IMG/VR virus record: IMGVR_UViG_3300044825_001015
Span: 1 to 64,000 of that record
Length of the DNA: 64,000 bases
DNA from: a virus
Strand: one strand, 5' to 3'
Both the position numbers and the translations under genes were made by a program. How positions within the stretch are numbered: position 1 is the stretch's first letter; every line of letters starts with the position of its first letter. The notes under the pieces are model-generated. The model was given only the letters and a program-made list of their open reading frames with translations. It made no database searches and had not been told where the DNA came from. Positions 52,307 through 61,088 of this stretch are shown here, one piece after another.

Positions 52307-54841
52307 ATGACAGTAAAAGCATTTAGATCAGCCTGGACATTAGTTAAAAATATAAAATCATTTAGATCTGGCATTGGATGGACAGATATTAAAAACATAC
52401 GCGCATGGCGCGACCCCAATGGGGATAATATTGGATTCTGGGATCTAGTTTATCCAGATTTACCAATATCTTCTGTAACTCCATTCGTATCTGGTACTGG
52501 GGAACCAGGAACTACATTTTCTCTATCCAATAATCAGCCATGGGTTAATGATGGGTATGTTAGAGTTCAAAATACTACTTACCAATGGGCTAGGTCAACA
52601 ACATCTGGAGGCCCATATACCAATGTTTCTGGTGCTACTTCATCAACATACAATATTCAATCATCAGACTTAAATAATTATTTTATATGTAGAATTACAG
52701 GAACTAATGCAAAAGGCTCTACAACAGTTAATTCTTCACAAAGTTTACTAGTTAGTGATCCAAATTACACCTTTAACTTTTTACAGGAATTTGGAGTCAA
52801 TGCTAACGCAATGATTATATTTGACAAAACAAATAATGTCTTCCCAGACACCGATATATTAATTATATCAGGAAGAGTACTCGCTTATTTCTTTGGGGAC
52901 TACAAGCATTTTGATTTATGGTATAGATCAGATGCGACTACATTTAGACTTTATCATAGGATGTATAGAAATGATAGAACAACTAGGCCATCAACACCAG
53001 ATATAGAATATGAAATAGTATTTACTAATGGTAGTAGAGTAGTAGATATATTTGTAATTAATCCAATAGCAACACAATACATATTAGATGATGTAGCATA
53101 CCTAAAAGATTTTTTCCAGCAATTTAAAAGTTATAATATAGCGAATTACGCAGCGGGAAGAAGATTTAGGGTTACTATGGATAGCACTACTGGAATATTT
53201 CAGGATTTCGCCTCGCCGTCAACAACAAGTCCTTCATTTACTGATGGATGGATATATATTTCTTCTGGTAATGATAGTACTACTGGTACTATTACTTTTA
53301 GTTCATTACAAAATTTTCCATCCCCGTTGTCACCAGCACAGACGTTTGTTGGTCCCTACTTTTCATTTAATAAGTCAAATATGTTTTTCCCAAGATCGGT
53401 TACTATTAATAATGTATCCTATTCTAGTACGACTCAAGCAAGCGTATCTTGGTCGTATGGCACTTCAAGTCCATTAAACGGAACTTCATATACTATAGAA
53501 GTTTTGAATTCATCACAAACATCTGTTTTATCTACTCAGAATACTACTTTAACTTCAGCAACAGTATCTGGACTTACAGTTGGAACATCATATGTAATTA
53601 GAGTTACCCCTAATTCAAGATCAGATTTTTTTGGTCAATATGGATTTCCTACTGTGTCAAATTATTTACATGCTACTGTTCCTGGTGCCCCAACTGGAGT
53701 AACGGGTACTTCTGGAAATACTCAGGTAGCATTAAGTTGGACAGCGCCAACCTCTAATGGTGGATCTAACATTACTGGATATAAAATAAGATATTCTACA
53801 AATGGTGGTGTTAGTTGGCTTCCAGCAACACCAATTTCTACTGGAAGCACAACAACTTCATTTACTGTAACTGGACTAACTAATGGGACTTCATATATAT
53901 TTCAGGTACTTGCTACCAATGCAATTGGAGATGGGGCATGGTCTTCATCCAGTTCATCAGTCACTCCGCAAGCAGTTGCTAGTAGAATTGGAGTAACGGT
54001 TTCCCCTGCTAGTGTACAAACTTTAAGTCAGACTGCTACATTTACTGCACAATTACAGGATAATGCAACTCCGCCTAATAATGTTTCTATAAGTGGTAGA
54101 AGTATAACTTTTACATTAAATCCAGCCGCTGGAGGAAGTATTAATACAACATCTGGGACAACAGATGCTAATGGCAGGGCGCAAGTTACATTTACTTCTG
54201 GATCACTAGGAGGAACTGCAACTGTTACTGCCACATCTACTGGATTAACTCAAGGTTCAGCAGATTTAACAGTAACCCTTAGAGATGCATTAAATCCAAC
54301 AATAACTGGAACTAGCACTACTAAAGGGGTCTCATTTTCAAATACGAATCGTGACGCTGCATGGACATATTCTAATTGGATTGGACCTACAGTTGGAACG
54401 CTAGAATCTGGGGACTCGTATAATAATGCACAGTTCGATATATTAGTTCCAAGAGTAAAAAATCAAAATCCAAGTCTGACTGTAAATAGAACTGTCGGAA
54501 GTGGAGGAAACGCAGAAACAACAGATACTACATTTAATGCTAATAGAAGCGTATCTATACAACTAATTTCATCAAGATCTGGGTATGCTTCTGGATTTAG
54601 TAATAGCGCTACCGCTACTGCTGGAGTTAGCATAGATGCTACTAGATCATATCAATGGCAACAATTTACTAATGGAACATGGAACACAAGTTTTGGAACA
54701 GCATTTTCAGGAATGCAAACCTTCAGATTGTCGTGGAGTAATAGAACCTTTACTTCTAGACAAATTAGATGTAGGGTAACTACTACATTTAGTGATGGCA
54801 CTTCTGATATATCATTCAGCAATGAGCCAACTATTCCATAA
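52307..54841 (+). CDS. Multi-domain Ig/FnIII tail protein
   Basis: 844 aa. N-terminus MTVKAFRSAWTLVKNIKSFR with W-rich repeats (WTDIKNIRAWRD) seen at the start of actinophage minor tail proteins. Then an Ig-like domain (about 65-145, TYQWARSTTSGGPYTNVSGA), a jelly-roll part (150-360), two FnIII domains (about 365-450 and 460-550, with GAPTGVTGTSGNTQVALSWT and ITGYKIRYSTNGG), a Big_1/invasin-like domain (about 560-665, TDANGRAQVTFTSGSLGGTA), and a final Ig-like domain. Likely carbohydrate-contacting tail appendage. Confidence 0.75.
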   Translation: MTVKAFRSAWTLVKNIKSFRSGIGWTDIKNIRAWRDPNGDNIGFWDLVYPDLPISSVTPFVSGTGEPGTTFSLSNNQPWVNDGYVRVQNTTYQWARSTTSGGPYTNVSGATSSTYNIQSSDLNNYFICRITGTNAKGSTTVNSSQSLLVSDPNYTFNFLQEFGVNANAMIIFDKTNNVFPDTDILIISGRVLAYFFGDYKHFDLWYRSDATTFRLYHRMYRNDRTTRPSTPDIEYEIVFTNGSRVVDIFVINPIATQYILDDVAYLKDFFQQFKSYNIANYAAGRRFRVTMDSTTGIFQDFASPSTTSPSFTDGWIYISSGNDSTTGTITFSSLQNFPSPLSPAQTFVGPYFSFNKSNMFFPRSVTINNVSYSSTTQASVSWSYGTSSPLNGTSYTIEVLNSSQTSVLSTQNTTLTSATVSGLTVGTSYVIRVTPNSRSDFFGQYGFPTVSNYLHATVPGAPTGVTGTSGNTQVALSWTAPTSNGGSNITGYKIRYSTNGGVSWLPATPISTGSTTTSFTVTGLTNGTSYIFQVLATNAIGDGAWSSSSSSVTPQAVASRIGVTVSPASVQTLSQTATFTAQLQDNATPPNNVSISGRSITFTLNPAAGGSINTTSGTTDANGRAQVTFTSGSLGGTATVTATSTGLTQGSADLTVTLRDALNPTITGTSTTKGVSFSNTNRDAAWTYSNWIGPTVGTLESGDSYNNAQFDILVPRVKNQNPSLTVNRTVGSGGNAETTDTTFNANRSVSIQLISSRSGYASGFSNSATATAGVSIDATRSYQWQQFTNGTWNTSFGTAFSGMQTFRLSWSNRTFTSRQIRCRVTTTFSDGTSDISFSNEPTIP

Positions 54842-54850
54842 TGATATAAT
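54842..54850 (+). promoter_or_regulatory. Extended -10 promoter after the tail operon
   Basis: TGA-TATAAT overlapping the end of the tail protein gene, followed by a strong AAAGGAGG SD and ATG 54867, so the leader would be about 10 nt. Confidence 0.62.
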
Positions 54851-54866
54851 ATAAAAGGAGGTAAAA

Positions 54867-55088
54867 ATGGAAGCATATCAAGTATTGACAAATGAAGAAA
54901 AAGCAACTTCTATTAGATCTAAGATAAAAAGTCTTCAGTACCAAAAGTACAGTTTTGAATTAGATTTAATTGCAGAAAACGCTATTAGCGAGCCAAATCA
55001 AACATCTATTTCTGAAATTCAAAAACAAATAGATAATTTAAATGATCGTCAGGCTGCTCTTCAATCTGAATTAGATAGCATATCTTAA
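54867..55088 (+). CDS. Small coiled-coil protein
   Basis: 73 aa with strong SD (AAAGGAGG). Mostly helical with heptad spacing (ATSIRSKIKSLQYQKYSFEL, EIQKQIDNLNDRQAALQSEL). No cysteine or aromatic cluster. Similar short coiled coils close tail operons of several phages and may cap or trimerise fibres. Function unknown. Confidence 0.6.
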   Translation: MEAYQVLTNEEKATSIRSKIKSLQYQKYSFELDLIAENAISEPNQTSISEIQKQIDNLNDRQAALQSELDSIS

Positions 55089-55089
55089 T

Positions 55090-55545
55090 ATGGAAAGCAT
55101 AGTAGTTGATACAGATATAGAATTAGGAGAGTGGCCTCAAGAATTTTCTGGCGCTTGGATGTATATCTACTACGATTTTCCTACTACAGATACAGTAATG
55201 TGCCTGTTTTTTGATTCAGATTTTGAAGAAGGAACTGTCATAGAAGGATATAGACCAACTATACAAATTCCATCAGCATATGTATCCTGGAAAGAAGATG
55301 GGGTATGCAGAGATATATTTGTACATCCAGATTTTAGAAGGCTTGGCGTAGGGTCAAAACTCTGCGCCTATGCTCGTTCTTATTTATTAAAAGAAGATAA
55401 AGTATTCAATGCTCCAGAAACAATGTCTGCTGCTGCTGACGGAATGTATGAAAAAATTTCAGAGGTATATGGAGAGCCTTATCACACTCCAAATGTAGTT
55501 TCACATCCAATACCGTATGGCTATTGGGGAGGATATTTAGTATAA
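55090..55545 (+). CDS. GNAT N-acetyltransferase
   Basis: 151 aa, 1 nt after the previous stop. Acetyl-CoA binding motif A is visible: CRDIFVHPDFRRLGVGSKLC, with R83-R84-L-G-V-G following the strand, as in R/QxxGxG/A. The N-terminal half is unusually short and acidic for the family. It could acetylate a host or phage protein or a small molecule; nothing points to a substrate. Confidence 0.75.
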   Translation: MESIVVDTDIELGEWPQEFSGAWMYIYYDFPTTDTVMCLFFDSDFEEGTVIEGYRPTIQIPSAYVSWKEDGVCRDIFVHPDFRRLGVGSKLCAYARSYLLKEDKVFNAPETMSAAADGMYEKISEVYGEPYHTPNVVSHPIPYGYWGGYLV

Positions 55546-55546
55546 T
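55541..55546 (+). promoter_or_regulatory. -10 element for the 55571 gene group
   Basis: TATAAT overlapping the GNAT stop codon; predicted start near 55553, SD AAAGGA follows at 55560, ATG at 55571. Confidence 0.45.
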
Positions 55547-55570
55547 GTACTTACTATTGAAAGGATTTTT

Positions 55571-55744
55571 ATGTCAAACACATTAGAGTTAGTAGTGCAA
55601 GAACTTCAAAATAGAATTGGTCAGATTACATCAAACTATGAACTTCAGATGGCTATGCTAAAGGCTCAAGCCACAGATGAGATTCAAAAGCGTGACGCAC
55701 AGATTCAAGAACTTCAAGAGGGCAAGCCAAAGGAAACTAAGTGA
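55571..55744 (+). CDS. 57-aa coiled-coil protein
   Basis: Starts MSNTLELVVQELQNRIGQIT. Almost wholly helical with Gln/Leu heptads (NYELQMAMLKAQATDEIQKR), ending in a basic tail. SD AAAGGA and a GTGA overlap with the next gene show it is translated with it. Likely oligomerises; possibly a partner of the coiled coil in the next protein. Function unknown. Confidence 0.6.
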   Translation: MSNTLELVVQELQNRIGQITSNYELQMAMLKAQATDEIQKRDAQIQELQEGKPKETK

Positions 55745-56136
55745 GTGCAATCAATGAAGCATATGCAAGAATAGATTTTGCATATCTTAGATCATTGGAA
55801 GAAAAAATAGCAGCGCTAGATAGTAAAGTTGCTGATCTAGATAAGCAAGTTGATAATCTAGATGGAGAAGATAATAGTTTTTCAAATAAAAGATTTGTTA
55901 CTAAAAGAATATCTTTAAATGCAAAAACTAATTCTGGTAAAGTTACTTTTAGCCCAGCGTTTGCTTCCGTTCCAGTAGTTGTATTCTCTGCCCAAGATGA
56001 TTCTGGTGTTTCTAGATCAATAACTATTACTGAAATTACTAAGGATTATGTTAAGTTTTCTGTAAAAGTTGTATCTGGAACATCTAAGACTGGTAAATAT
56101 TCAATTCATATGATGGCGTTGGGTAGAAGTAAGTAG
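55741..56136 (+). CDS. Coiled coil plus small beta domain, fibre-like
   Basis: 131 aa, GTG start overlapping the previous stop. Residues 1-45 are a coiled coil (LRSLEEKIAALDSKVADLDK), followed by a beta domain of about 75 residues (KRFVTKRISLNAKTNSGKVT, FASVPVVVFSAQDDSGVSRS, GKYSIHMMALGRSK), the layout of a short trimeric fibre with an H-type-lectin-like head. It stands outside the main fibre locus. Confidence 0.6.
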   Translation: MSAINEAYARIDFAYLRSLEEKIAALDSKVADLDKQVDNLDGEDNSFSNKRFVTKRISLNAKTNSGKVTFSPAFASVPVVVFSAQDDSGVSRSITITEITKDYVKFSVKVVSGTSKTGKYSIHMMALGRSK

Positions 56137-56396
56137 TGCCATACAAGCCAATAAATAATTGGTCTGGAAGAAAAACAAAAATACAAGATGGATATGTTTT
56201 AGTCTGGATTCCAGAGCATCCAAAATGTTTTGGTGGCGGGTGGTATTATGAACATCGACTAGTCATGGAAAAAAAGTATTCTAGAATACTAAAAGATTGG
56301 GAAACAGTACATCATATAAATGGTGACAAAGAATATAACGAGGAGTATAATCTTTTCGTATGTACTCGCGCCCAACATATGAAGGCGCATAAATAG
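56136..56396 (+). CDS. HNH endonuclease
   Basis: 86 aa, GTG start inside the previous stop (TAGTG). HNH motif: YEHRLVMEK, then H59-H60-I-N-G-D (VHHINGDKEYN), N-L at 72-73 and H81 (CTRAQHMKAH). Compact phage HNH of this kind is often a homing nuclease, which lacks the extra zinc cysteines of the protein at 775. Confidence 0.82.
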   Translation: MPYKPINNWSGRKTKIQDGYVLVWIPEHPKCFGGGWYYEHRLVMEKKYSRILKDWETVHHINGDKEYNEEYNLFVCTRAQHMKAHK

Positions 56397-56407
56397 ATAG
56401 GAATTTT

Positions 56408-57163
56408 ATGAATAACGATTTAAAGTGGATGATGGTTTCAGACGTTCACTTTCCTAGGCACGACCCGCGTAAGGTAGAACTATTTCTTAAAGTAATGAAA
56501 TGGTTTAAGCCAGATGCAGTAGACTTGCTTGGAGATATTGACGATGCAGATTCCACAAGTCGTTGGGCGGCTGATAAGCCGTTAGAAATGTCAATTTCAT
56601 TAGAAGATGGAGGGGTTCGTGAAACAAGACAGTTCCTCAAGGACATTAGAAAGATCGTACCCAATGCTGATTGTCATTTTCACGATGGGAATCATGGCTG
56701 GACTCGCCACGGCGAATACCTTGCTAAAAAAGCGCCACAATTCCTTGAATTAGTAACCGCAGATACATTATATGATTATTCAAATGCTGGGTTTGAGTGG
56801 CACAATTGGAATGAACCTCCAGTAAAAAGATTTGGAGACATGTATGGTCATCATGGAGAATCTATCTCTAAGCACGCTGGAGAATCAGTTCGTAATGACG
56901 TAAACAATTGGGGCGTTTCTCTAGTGCGAGGACATTCTCACAGAATGGGTGCATACTTCCAGACATATAATCTTTCTGGTCAAGAGTTGCGTGGCTATGA
57001 AATTGGGCATCTTTGTGATGAAGATCAGATGGACTACTCTATCCAAAAGAACTGGCAGGCAGGATTTGCTGTAGCCCATGTCGTAAATGATTATCCTCAC
57101 ATGCAACTAATTCAGATTCATGATTATACCTGTGTTGTAGATGGAAAGGTATTTACAGCATGA
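56408..57163 (+). CDS. Metallophosphoesterase
   Basis: 251 aa, SD AGGAA. Calcineurin-type signature complete: D12-x-H14 (SDVHFP), G42-D43 (LLGDIDD), G94-N95-H96 (DGNHGW) and G175-H176-S177-H178 (RGHSHR). Two metal ions hydrolyse phosphoesters. At the start of the replication module it may be a nuclease (SbcD/Mre11-like) or a nucleotide phosphatase; the short length favours a stand-alone phosphatase domain. Overlaps the next gene as ATGA. Confidence 0.85.
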   Translation: MNNDLKWMMVSDVHFPRHDPRKVELFLKVMKWFKPDAVDLLGDIDDADSTSRWAADKPLEMSISLEDGGVRETRQFLKDIRKIVPNADCHFHDGNHGWTRHGEYLAKKAPQFLELVTADTLYDYSNAGFEWHNWNEPPVKRFGDMYGHHGESISKHAGESVRNDVNNWGVSLVRGHSHRMGAYFQTYNLSGQELRGYEIGHLCDEDQMDYSIQKNWQAGFAVAHVVNDYPHMQLIQIHDYTCVVDGKVFTA

Positions 57164-57330
57164 ATCACAAAAAATGTGGCGGAAGTGTATTTATTGATAG
57201 AGTTTTTAGTCATGAATTAAGACTAGATTTATTCTGCCTCAGATGTGGTAATAGATGGTTTATTAAACGAAACAAAGGTGCTTTTGGAAGATGGTTAAGC
57301 GAAATAGAATTAAAAAAGGCTCTTCCCTAA
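57160..57330 (+). CDS. 56-aa zinc-ribbon-like protein
   Basis: Starts MNHKKCGGSVFIDRVFSHEL. C6 with C26-x2-C29 (LFCLRCGNRWF) and nearby histidines can bind zinc. Basic C-terminal half. ATGA-coupled to the phosphoesterase; the next gene begins 40 nt before its stop in another frame, an unusually long overlap. Confidence 0.55.
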   Translation: MNHKKCGGSVFIDRVFSHELRLDLFCLRCGNRWFIKRNKGAFGRWLSEIELKKALP

Positions 57331-57806
57331 GATACTTTTTTTTAAATGGTCAACATCATAAATGTTTAAGAATTAGTAGATCTGAAGATATCCTAGTTGC
57401 TTGGAATTACCCAGATGGTAAAAGAGTTACATATATTTGGTCTGTTGCTAAAAAAGATATAGGTCGTGCATTTACTGTTAAAATGGTATCAAATATATTC
57501 CAAAGAGACAGATTAATAATTCACGACTATATAAAAAATGGTAAGATAAAAAGACCAGCACAGACCTATTCTCTAGATGGAGAGAAAAGGCCAGGTAAGT
57601 TTTTATTTAGTGAAGATGATTTAAGAGATTTACATTCTTATTTATTGACTGTCCATAGGGGAAGGCCCAGAAAAGATGGACAAATAACTCAGTCTAAGGT
57701 AATGTCTAGGGCAGAACTAGAAGCACTAATGAGAGAAGATACTGTTTTATATACAAAAGACTCTGCTGGAGAATTTGTTCCAGTATGGAAGCAACCAGAT
57801 TGGTGA
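57291..57806 (+). CDS. Basic protein, possible DNA-binding
   Basis: 171 aa, start inside the preceding gene (40-nt overlap). Very basic N-terminus (MVKRNRIKKGSSLRYFFLNG), IWSVAKKDIGRAFTVKMVSN in the centre, and HRGRPRKDGQ, an AT-hook-like GRPRK core, at about residue 126. Aromatic C-terminus (VPVWKQPDW). The AT-hook-like motif and position in the replication module suggest DNA binding; no named family. Confidence 0.55.
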   Translation: MVKRNRIKKGSSLRYFFLNGQHHKCLRISRSEDILVAWNYPDGKRVTYIWSVAKKDIGRAFTVKMVSNIFQRDRLIIHDYIKNGKIKRPAQTYSLDGEKRPGKFLFSEDDLRDLHSYLLTVHRGRPRKDGQITQSKVMSRAELEALMREDTVLYTKDSAGEFVPVWKQPDW

Positions 57807-57808
57807 TT

Positions 57809-58042
57809 ATGGGTAAAAAGAAAAAGCAAGAAGATAAAATATTAGATCAAGATGGAATCCTTAGTGAGTGTGCAACATCGTTAGATACAGCATTTACTTA
57901 TGCTGTTGAGCATAGGGATGTTGAGGCTATGCTGGCAGTATCAGATAGATGGCTAAGACTTTATGCTATGCTATCCCAATTAGAAGAAGATCAAAAAGAA
58001 CAATTAAAGTTAGGATTTATTGATGACAACTCACAATCATGA
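57809..58042 (+). CDS. Small helical protein of the replication module
   Basis: 77 aa from ATG 57809 (MGKKKKQEDKILDQDG), 2 nt after the previous stop; an ATG 24 nt earlier is possible. After the basic start it is helical and acidic (ATSLDTAFTYAVEHRDVEAM, LSQLEEDQKEQLKLG). No family recognised. Confidence 0.55.
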   Translation: MGKKKKQEDKILDQDGILSECATSLDTAFTYAVEHRDVEAMLAVSDRWLRLYAMLSQLEEDQKEQLKLGFIDDNSQS

Positions 58043-58241
58043 ATCGACTAATGTCAGAGTAGAGTTACAGTTTGTAAGAAATCTTGGTAACTATGAAAGT
58101 TTAAGAGTGTCTATTGGAGTAGAAGACTATGTTCGTCAAGGAGAAACTGTTGACGCAGCAACCGATAGGGTGTATGATTTCGTAGAAGGAAAAATTGTAG
58201 AAAAGGTTTCAGATATTGAGAAGGAGTTAAAGAATGGCTAA
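58023..58241 (+). CDS. Small alpha/beta protein
   Basis: 72 aa from ATG 58023, preceded by AGGA at about 8 nt; overlaps the previous gene by 20 nt. Strand ESTNVRVELQFVRNLGNYES then VRQGETVDAATDRVYDFVEG and a helix. Looks like a small folded subunit; related short proteins occur in phages upstream of helicases. Function unknown. Confidence 0.55.
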   Translation: MTTHNHESTNVRVELQFVRNLGNYESLRVSIGVEDYVRQGETVDAATDRVYDFVEGKIVEKVSDIEKELKNG

Positions 58242-58557
58242 GGCTGATACCAAACAGCCATACGCACTTCTAAGCCTTTATGAAAAATTGTATACTGAAA
58301 AGTACAACAAAAGTGCCCGACTTAATAAGTTCAAAGAAAAGTGGGCTATGCAAGACGTTATTGAATCAGTCGGCTATGACAGGGCGAGAGAACTGCTTGA
58401 GTATTATTTTCGCGTTACTAAGCAGGGGCATCCGATTCAATGGTTCTTCTATAATTTCGACAGACTAGACGAAATGCTTCTTCAATCAGAAGAAGATGCA
58501 ATAAGGCGCAGGAAAATGCGCGAGGCTACTAAGAAGATGGTGGAGGAAAGACTATGA
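58234..58557 (+). CDS. Helicase loader/assembly factor candidate
   Basis: 107 aa, SD AAGGAG, ATGA overlap with the DnaB-like helicase gene. Wholly helical: YALLSLYEKLYTEKYNKSAR, DVIESVGYDRARELLEYYF, HPIQWFFYNFDRLDEMLLQS, and a charged end. Small helical proteins directly before phage replicative helicases usually load the helicase on SSB-coated DNA. Assignment is by place and size; no ATPase motif. Confidence 0.55.
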   Translation: MAKADTKQPYALLSLYEKLYTEKYNKSARLNKFKEKWAMQDVIESVGYDRARELLEYYFRVTKQGHPIQWFFYNFDRLDEMLLQSEEDAIRRRKMREATKKMVEERL

Positions 58558-59780
58558 ACACAGAAGCAGCAGTTATTACTTCAGTATGCAAGAATAAAGA
58601 TATCTCCACCATTCTTGCTGATAATGTAGATGAGATCTTCCAATCACATAGAGATGTGTGGGAAGGTCTAAAGTCGTATTACTATAAGTTCAAGTCTGTT
58701 CCAGAAGTTAATGTACTTCAAGAAAAGTTTAGGGATTTTGAGCCAGTAAACGTTACTGCTGAAACTGGATACTATGTTGATCAGTTAAAGAATGAATATC
58801 TTTCTTCTAGAATGAGAAATCTTCTCATGAAGAGTGGTGCATCTCTTAAGGATAATGCAGCATCAAGAGTTCTTTCAGATATGCAATCAGAAATTGCATC
58901 ACTATCTAGGCTTACAAATAATGTTCGTGACGTAGACCTTACGGATTATGAACTTGCAGAAAAGCATCTTATTGCTGTTAAAGAGCGCTCAGATGTTATG
59001 GGTGGAAGCCCAGGAATTAAAAGCGGATTTACCGCACTAGACTTAGCCTATCCTACAGGTATGGCACCAGGACACCTAATCGTCGCTATTGGCTGGCCTG
59101 GAAGGGGAAAGACATGGATGACCTCCTACCTTGCTTGCAAGGCTTGGGAGCAGGGCTTCAAGCCAATGATTGTATCTCTAGAGATGAGTCCTGAGAACAT
59201 GCGTGACCGTATTTACACAATGCTTGGTAGCGGTATGTTTAGGGCTTCTGATTTTTCACGCGGCAATATTAATATTGATGACTTCCATCATTGGGCTAAG
59301 AAGCGCTTTGATGATAAAAATGGATTTATTCTAGTATCAAACGAGGGAACAAATGAAGTTACTCCACAGACAGTACAAGGTAAGATCGATCAGCATCGCC
59401 CCGACCTTGTTATCCTTGATTATCACCAGTTGTTTAATGACACTAAGCGATCTAATTCTGAAGTTGAGCGGAACCGAAACATATCGCGGGAATTCAAACT
59501 ACTAGCAGTTCGTAATAACATTCCAGTAATTGATATTACTGCAGCCACAATGGATGACGTATCAGATCAAGATGCTCCACCATTACTATCACAGGTAGCA
59601 TGGTCAAAGGCTATTGAATATGATGCTGATATGGCTATGGCTGTACATCGTCATCCAGATACCAATATTATTGAGGTTGTCTCACGAAAGAATAGGCATG
59701 GTACAGATTTTGCCTTCTACCTTGATTGGGACATTGACCGAGGTATTGTTAAAGAGATTTACGATGATATACCAGTCTGA
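58554..59780 (+). CDS. DnaB-like replicative DNA helicase
   Basis: 408 aa. Short N-terminal helical domain (1-120), then RecA-type core: Walker A G180-WPGRGK-T187, VSLEMSPENMRDRI (206-220), Walker B RPDLVILDYHQ (D289), SREFKLLAVRNNIPVIDITA and a sensor part (YDADMAMAVHRHPDTNIIEV, SRKNRHGTDFAFYL). Unwinds DNA at the fork as a hexamer. The N-terminal domain is shorter and unlike host DnaB, which suits recruitment by its own loader. Confidence 0.92.
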   Translation: MNTEAAVITSVCKNKDISTILADNVDEIFQSHRDVWEGLKSYYYKFKSVPEVNVLQEKFRDFEPVNVTAETGYYVDQLKNEYLSSRMRNLLMKSGASLKDNAASRVLSDMQSEIASLSRLTNNVRDVDLTDYELAEKHLIAVKERSDVMGGSPGIKSGFTALDLAYPTGMAPGHLIVAIGWPGRGKTWMTSYLACKAWEQGFKPMIVSLEMSPENMRDRIYTMLGSGMFRASDFSRGNINIDDFHHWAKKRFDDKNGFILVSNEGTNEVTPQTVQGKIDQHRPDLVILDYHQLFNDTKRSNSEVERNRNISREFKLLAVRNNIPVIDITAATMDDVSDQDAPPLLSQVAWSKAIEYDADMAMAVHRHPDTNIIEVVSRKNRHGTDFAFYLDWDIDRGIVKEIYDDIPV

Positions 59781-59782
59781 TG

Positions 59783-59788
59783 TATAAT
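59783..59788 (+). promoter_or_regulatory. -10 element with very short leader
   Basis: TATAAT 9 nt before ATG 59798, predicting a leader of about 3 nt and no SD; same 9-nt gap as before the protease gene. Confidence 0.45.
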
Positions 59789-59797
59789 TGACTTATA

Positions 59798-60076
59798 ATG
59801 AATAAAAAACTGAAGAGTTTCGGAATGCAGGGACAGATTAATGATGATGCTGCTATTCCAAGGTTAAGATCTCAATATGAAGCATTAATAGAATCAGACA
59901 TGAGAGAGCAAGGATACGTCCCGATACTTGACCTAGAAACTCAGTTTTCTTTATCATATGTTGAAGAAAAAGACTTGTATGAATTTGATCTAATAGTGTA
60001 TGGTATATATGTGGGAAAGAAAAAGTCTCACATGTATGAAGGTTTCTCAGGACAAACATTAGTCCCTAAAAAATAA
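59798..60076 (+). CDS. Unknown protein between helicase and primase
   Basis: 92 aa (MNKKLKSFGMQGQINDDAAI). Helical N-terminal part (LRSQYEALIESDMREQGYVP) and a beta end (FSLSYVEEKDLYEFDLIVYG). Occurs exactly between helicase and primase, so a replication role is likely. No family recognised. Confidence 0.6.
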   Translation: MNKKLKSFGMQGQINDDAAIPRLRSQYEALIESDMREQGYVPILDLETQFSLSYVEEKDLYEFDLIVYGIYVGKKKSHMYEGFSGQTLVPKK

Positions 60077-60084
60077 GGAAATAA

Positions 60085-61044
60085 ATGCTATTGGAAACTT
60101 ACAGTCCCTCGCATATGCGAGCCATAGTAAGGCAACTTGGCCTACATGTTGTAAGTGAAACCTCTAATGACTTTTTATGTCTATGCCCATTTCATGGAAA
60201 TAGGCATACACCATCATTCTCAGTAAGTCATCAAAAGGGTTTATACCTCTGCTTTAATCCATCATGCGGTGCTAGTGGAACTATTGTAGAGTTGGTAAAG
60301 AATATGACTAAGAGAAATGAATATGAGGCTCTTAGATTTATTCTTTCTGCCCAAGTAGAAGCCGCAGCGCACTTTGAGGATGAGTTAGCAGAGATACTTG
60401 ATGATAAGCCTGAATACACCGACTTTGACCAGAATGTCTTAGATCGCCTATATTCTCAAATGAATGATAGGGCAAGAGAATACCTTAATGGACGAGGTAT
60501 TGATGATGAGTCCATTGATCATTTTAAACTAGGATACTCTGCTAGCCAGGACATGGTTATTGTTCCAGTACATTCACCAGATGGAATTCCTGTGGGTCTT
60601 GTAGGAAGATCAATAGAAGGCAAATCCTTTAAGAACAGTACTGGATTGCCAAGAAATAAAACTATGTTTAATATCCATCGTGCTAAGAGAATGGGTGGAT
60701 CAGTAATAATTGTGGAGTCTTCTTTCGATGCAATTAGAGTTCATCAGTCTGGGTATCCAAATGTTGTGGCTACACTAGGAGGATTCATGTCAAAAATCAA
60801 TATGCAGAATCTGAATAGGAACTTTACTAAAATAATAATTATGACTGACGCTGATCAGGCTGGAAGAGAACTTGGTAAAAATATAGCAGAGACTTTAAAG
60901 AATAAAGAAATCTTGTGGGCACACTATTCAAATGATATTCTATATCCACATGACGCAAAAGATGTAGGGGACATGACAGAAGAAGAGATTAGAATTTGCA
61001 TAGAAAATTCCCTTGCCGATTACGAATACAGAATGGTACAATAG
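60085..61044 (+). CDS. DNA primase, DnaG-type
   Basis: 319 aa, SD AAGGA. CHC2-type zinc finger: C34-x2-H37 (CPFHG) and C56-x4-C61 (CFNPSC). Toprim domain: E211 in VIIVESSFDAIR, D255-x-D257 in IIIMTDADQAG. Between them FKLGYSASQDMVIVPVHSPD fits the N-terminal part of the polymerase core. No C-terminal helicase-binding domain is present; the length is about half of host DnaG. Makes RNA primers for the DnaE-type polymerase. Confidence 0.92.
   Translation: MLLETYSPSHMRAIVRQLGLHVVSETSNDFLCLCPFHGNRHTPSFSVSHQKGLYLCFNPSCGASGTIVELVKNMTKRNEYEALRFILSAQVEAAAHFEDELAEILDDKPEYTDFDQNVLDRLYSQMNDRAREYLNGRGIDDESIDHFKLGYSASQDMVIVPVHSPDGIPVGLVGRSIEGKSFKNSTGLPRNKTMFNIHRAKRMGGSVIIVESSFDAIRVHQSGYPNVVATLGGFMSKINMQNLNRNFTKIIIMTDADQAGRELGKNIAETLKNKEILWAHYSNDILYPHDAKDVGDMTEEEIRICIENSLADYEYRMVQ
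61034..61042 (+). promoter_or_regulatory. Extended -10 promoter for the SSB gene
   Basis: TGG-TACAAT overlapping the end of the primase gene, with predicted start near 61049; the SD (AGGAGA) lies 7 nt before ATG 61089. Confidence 0.55.
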
Positions 61045-61088
61045 ATATACAGGGCATCCTATAGCCCAATACACTTAGGAGATATATT

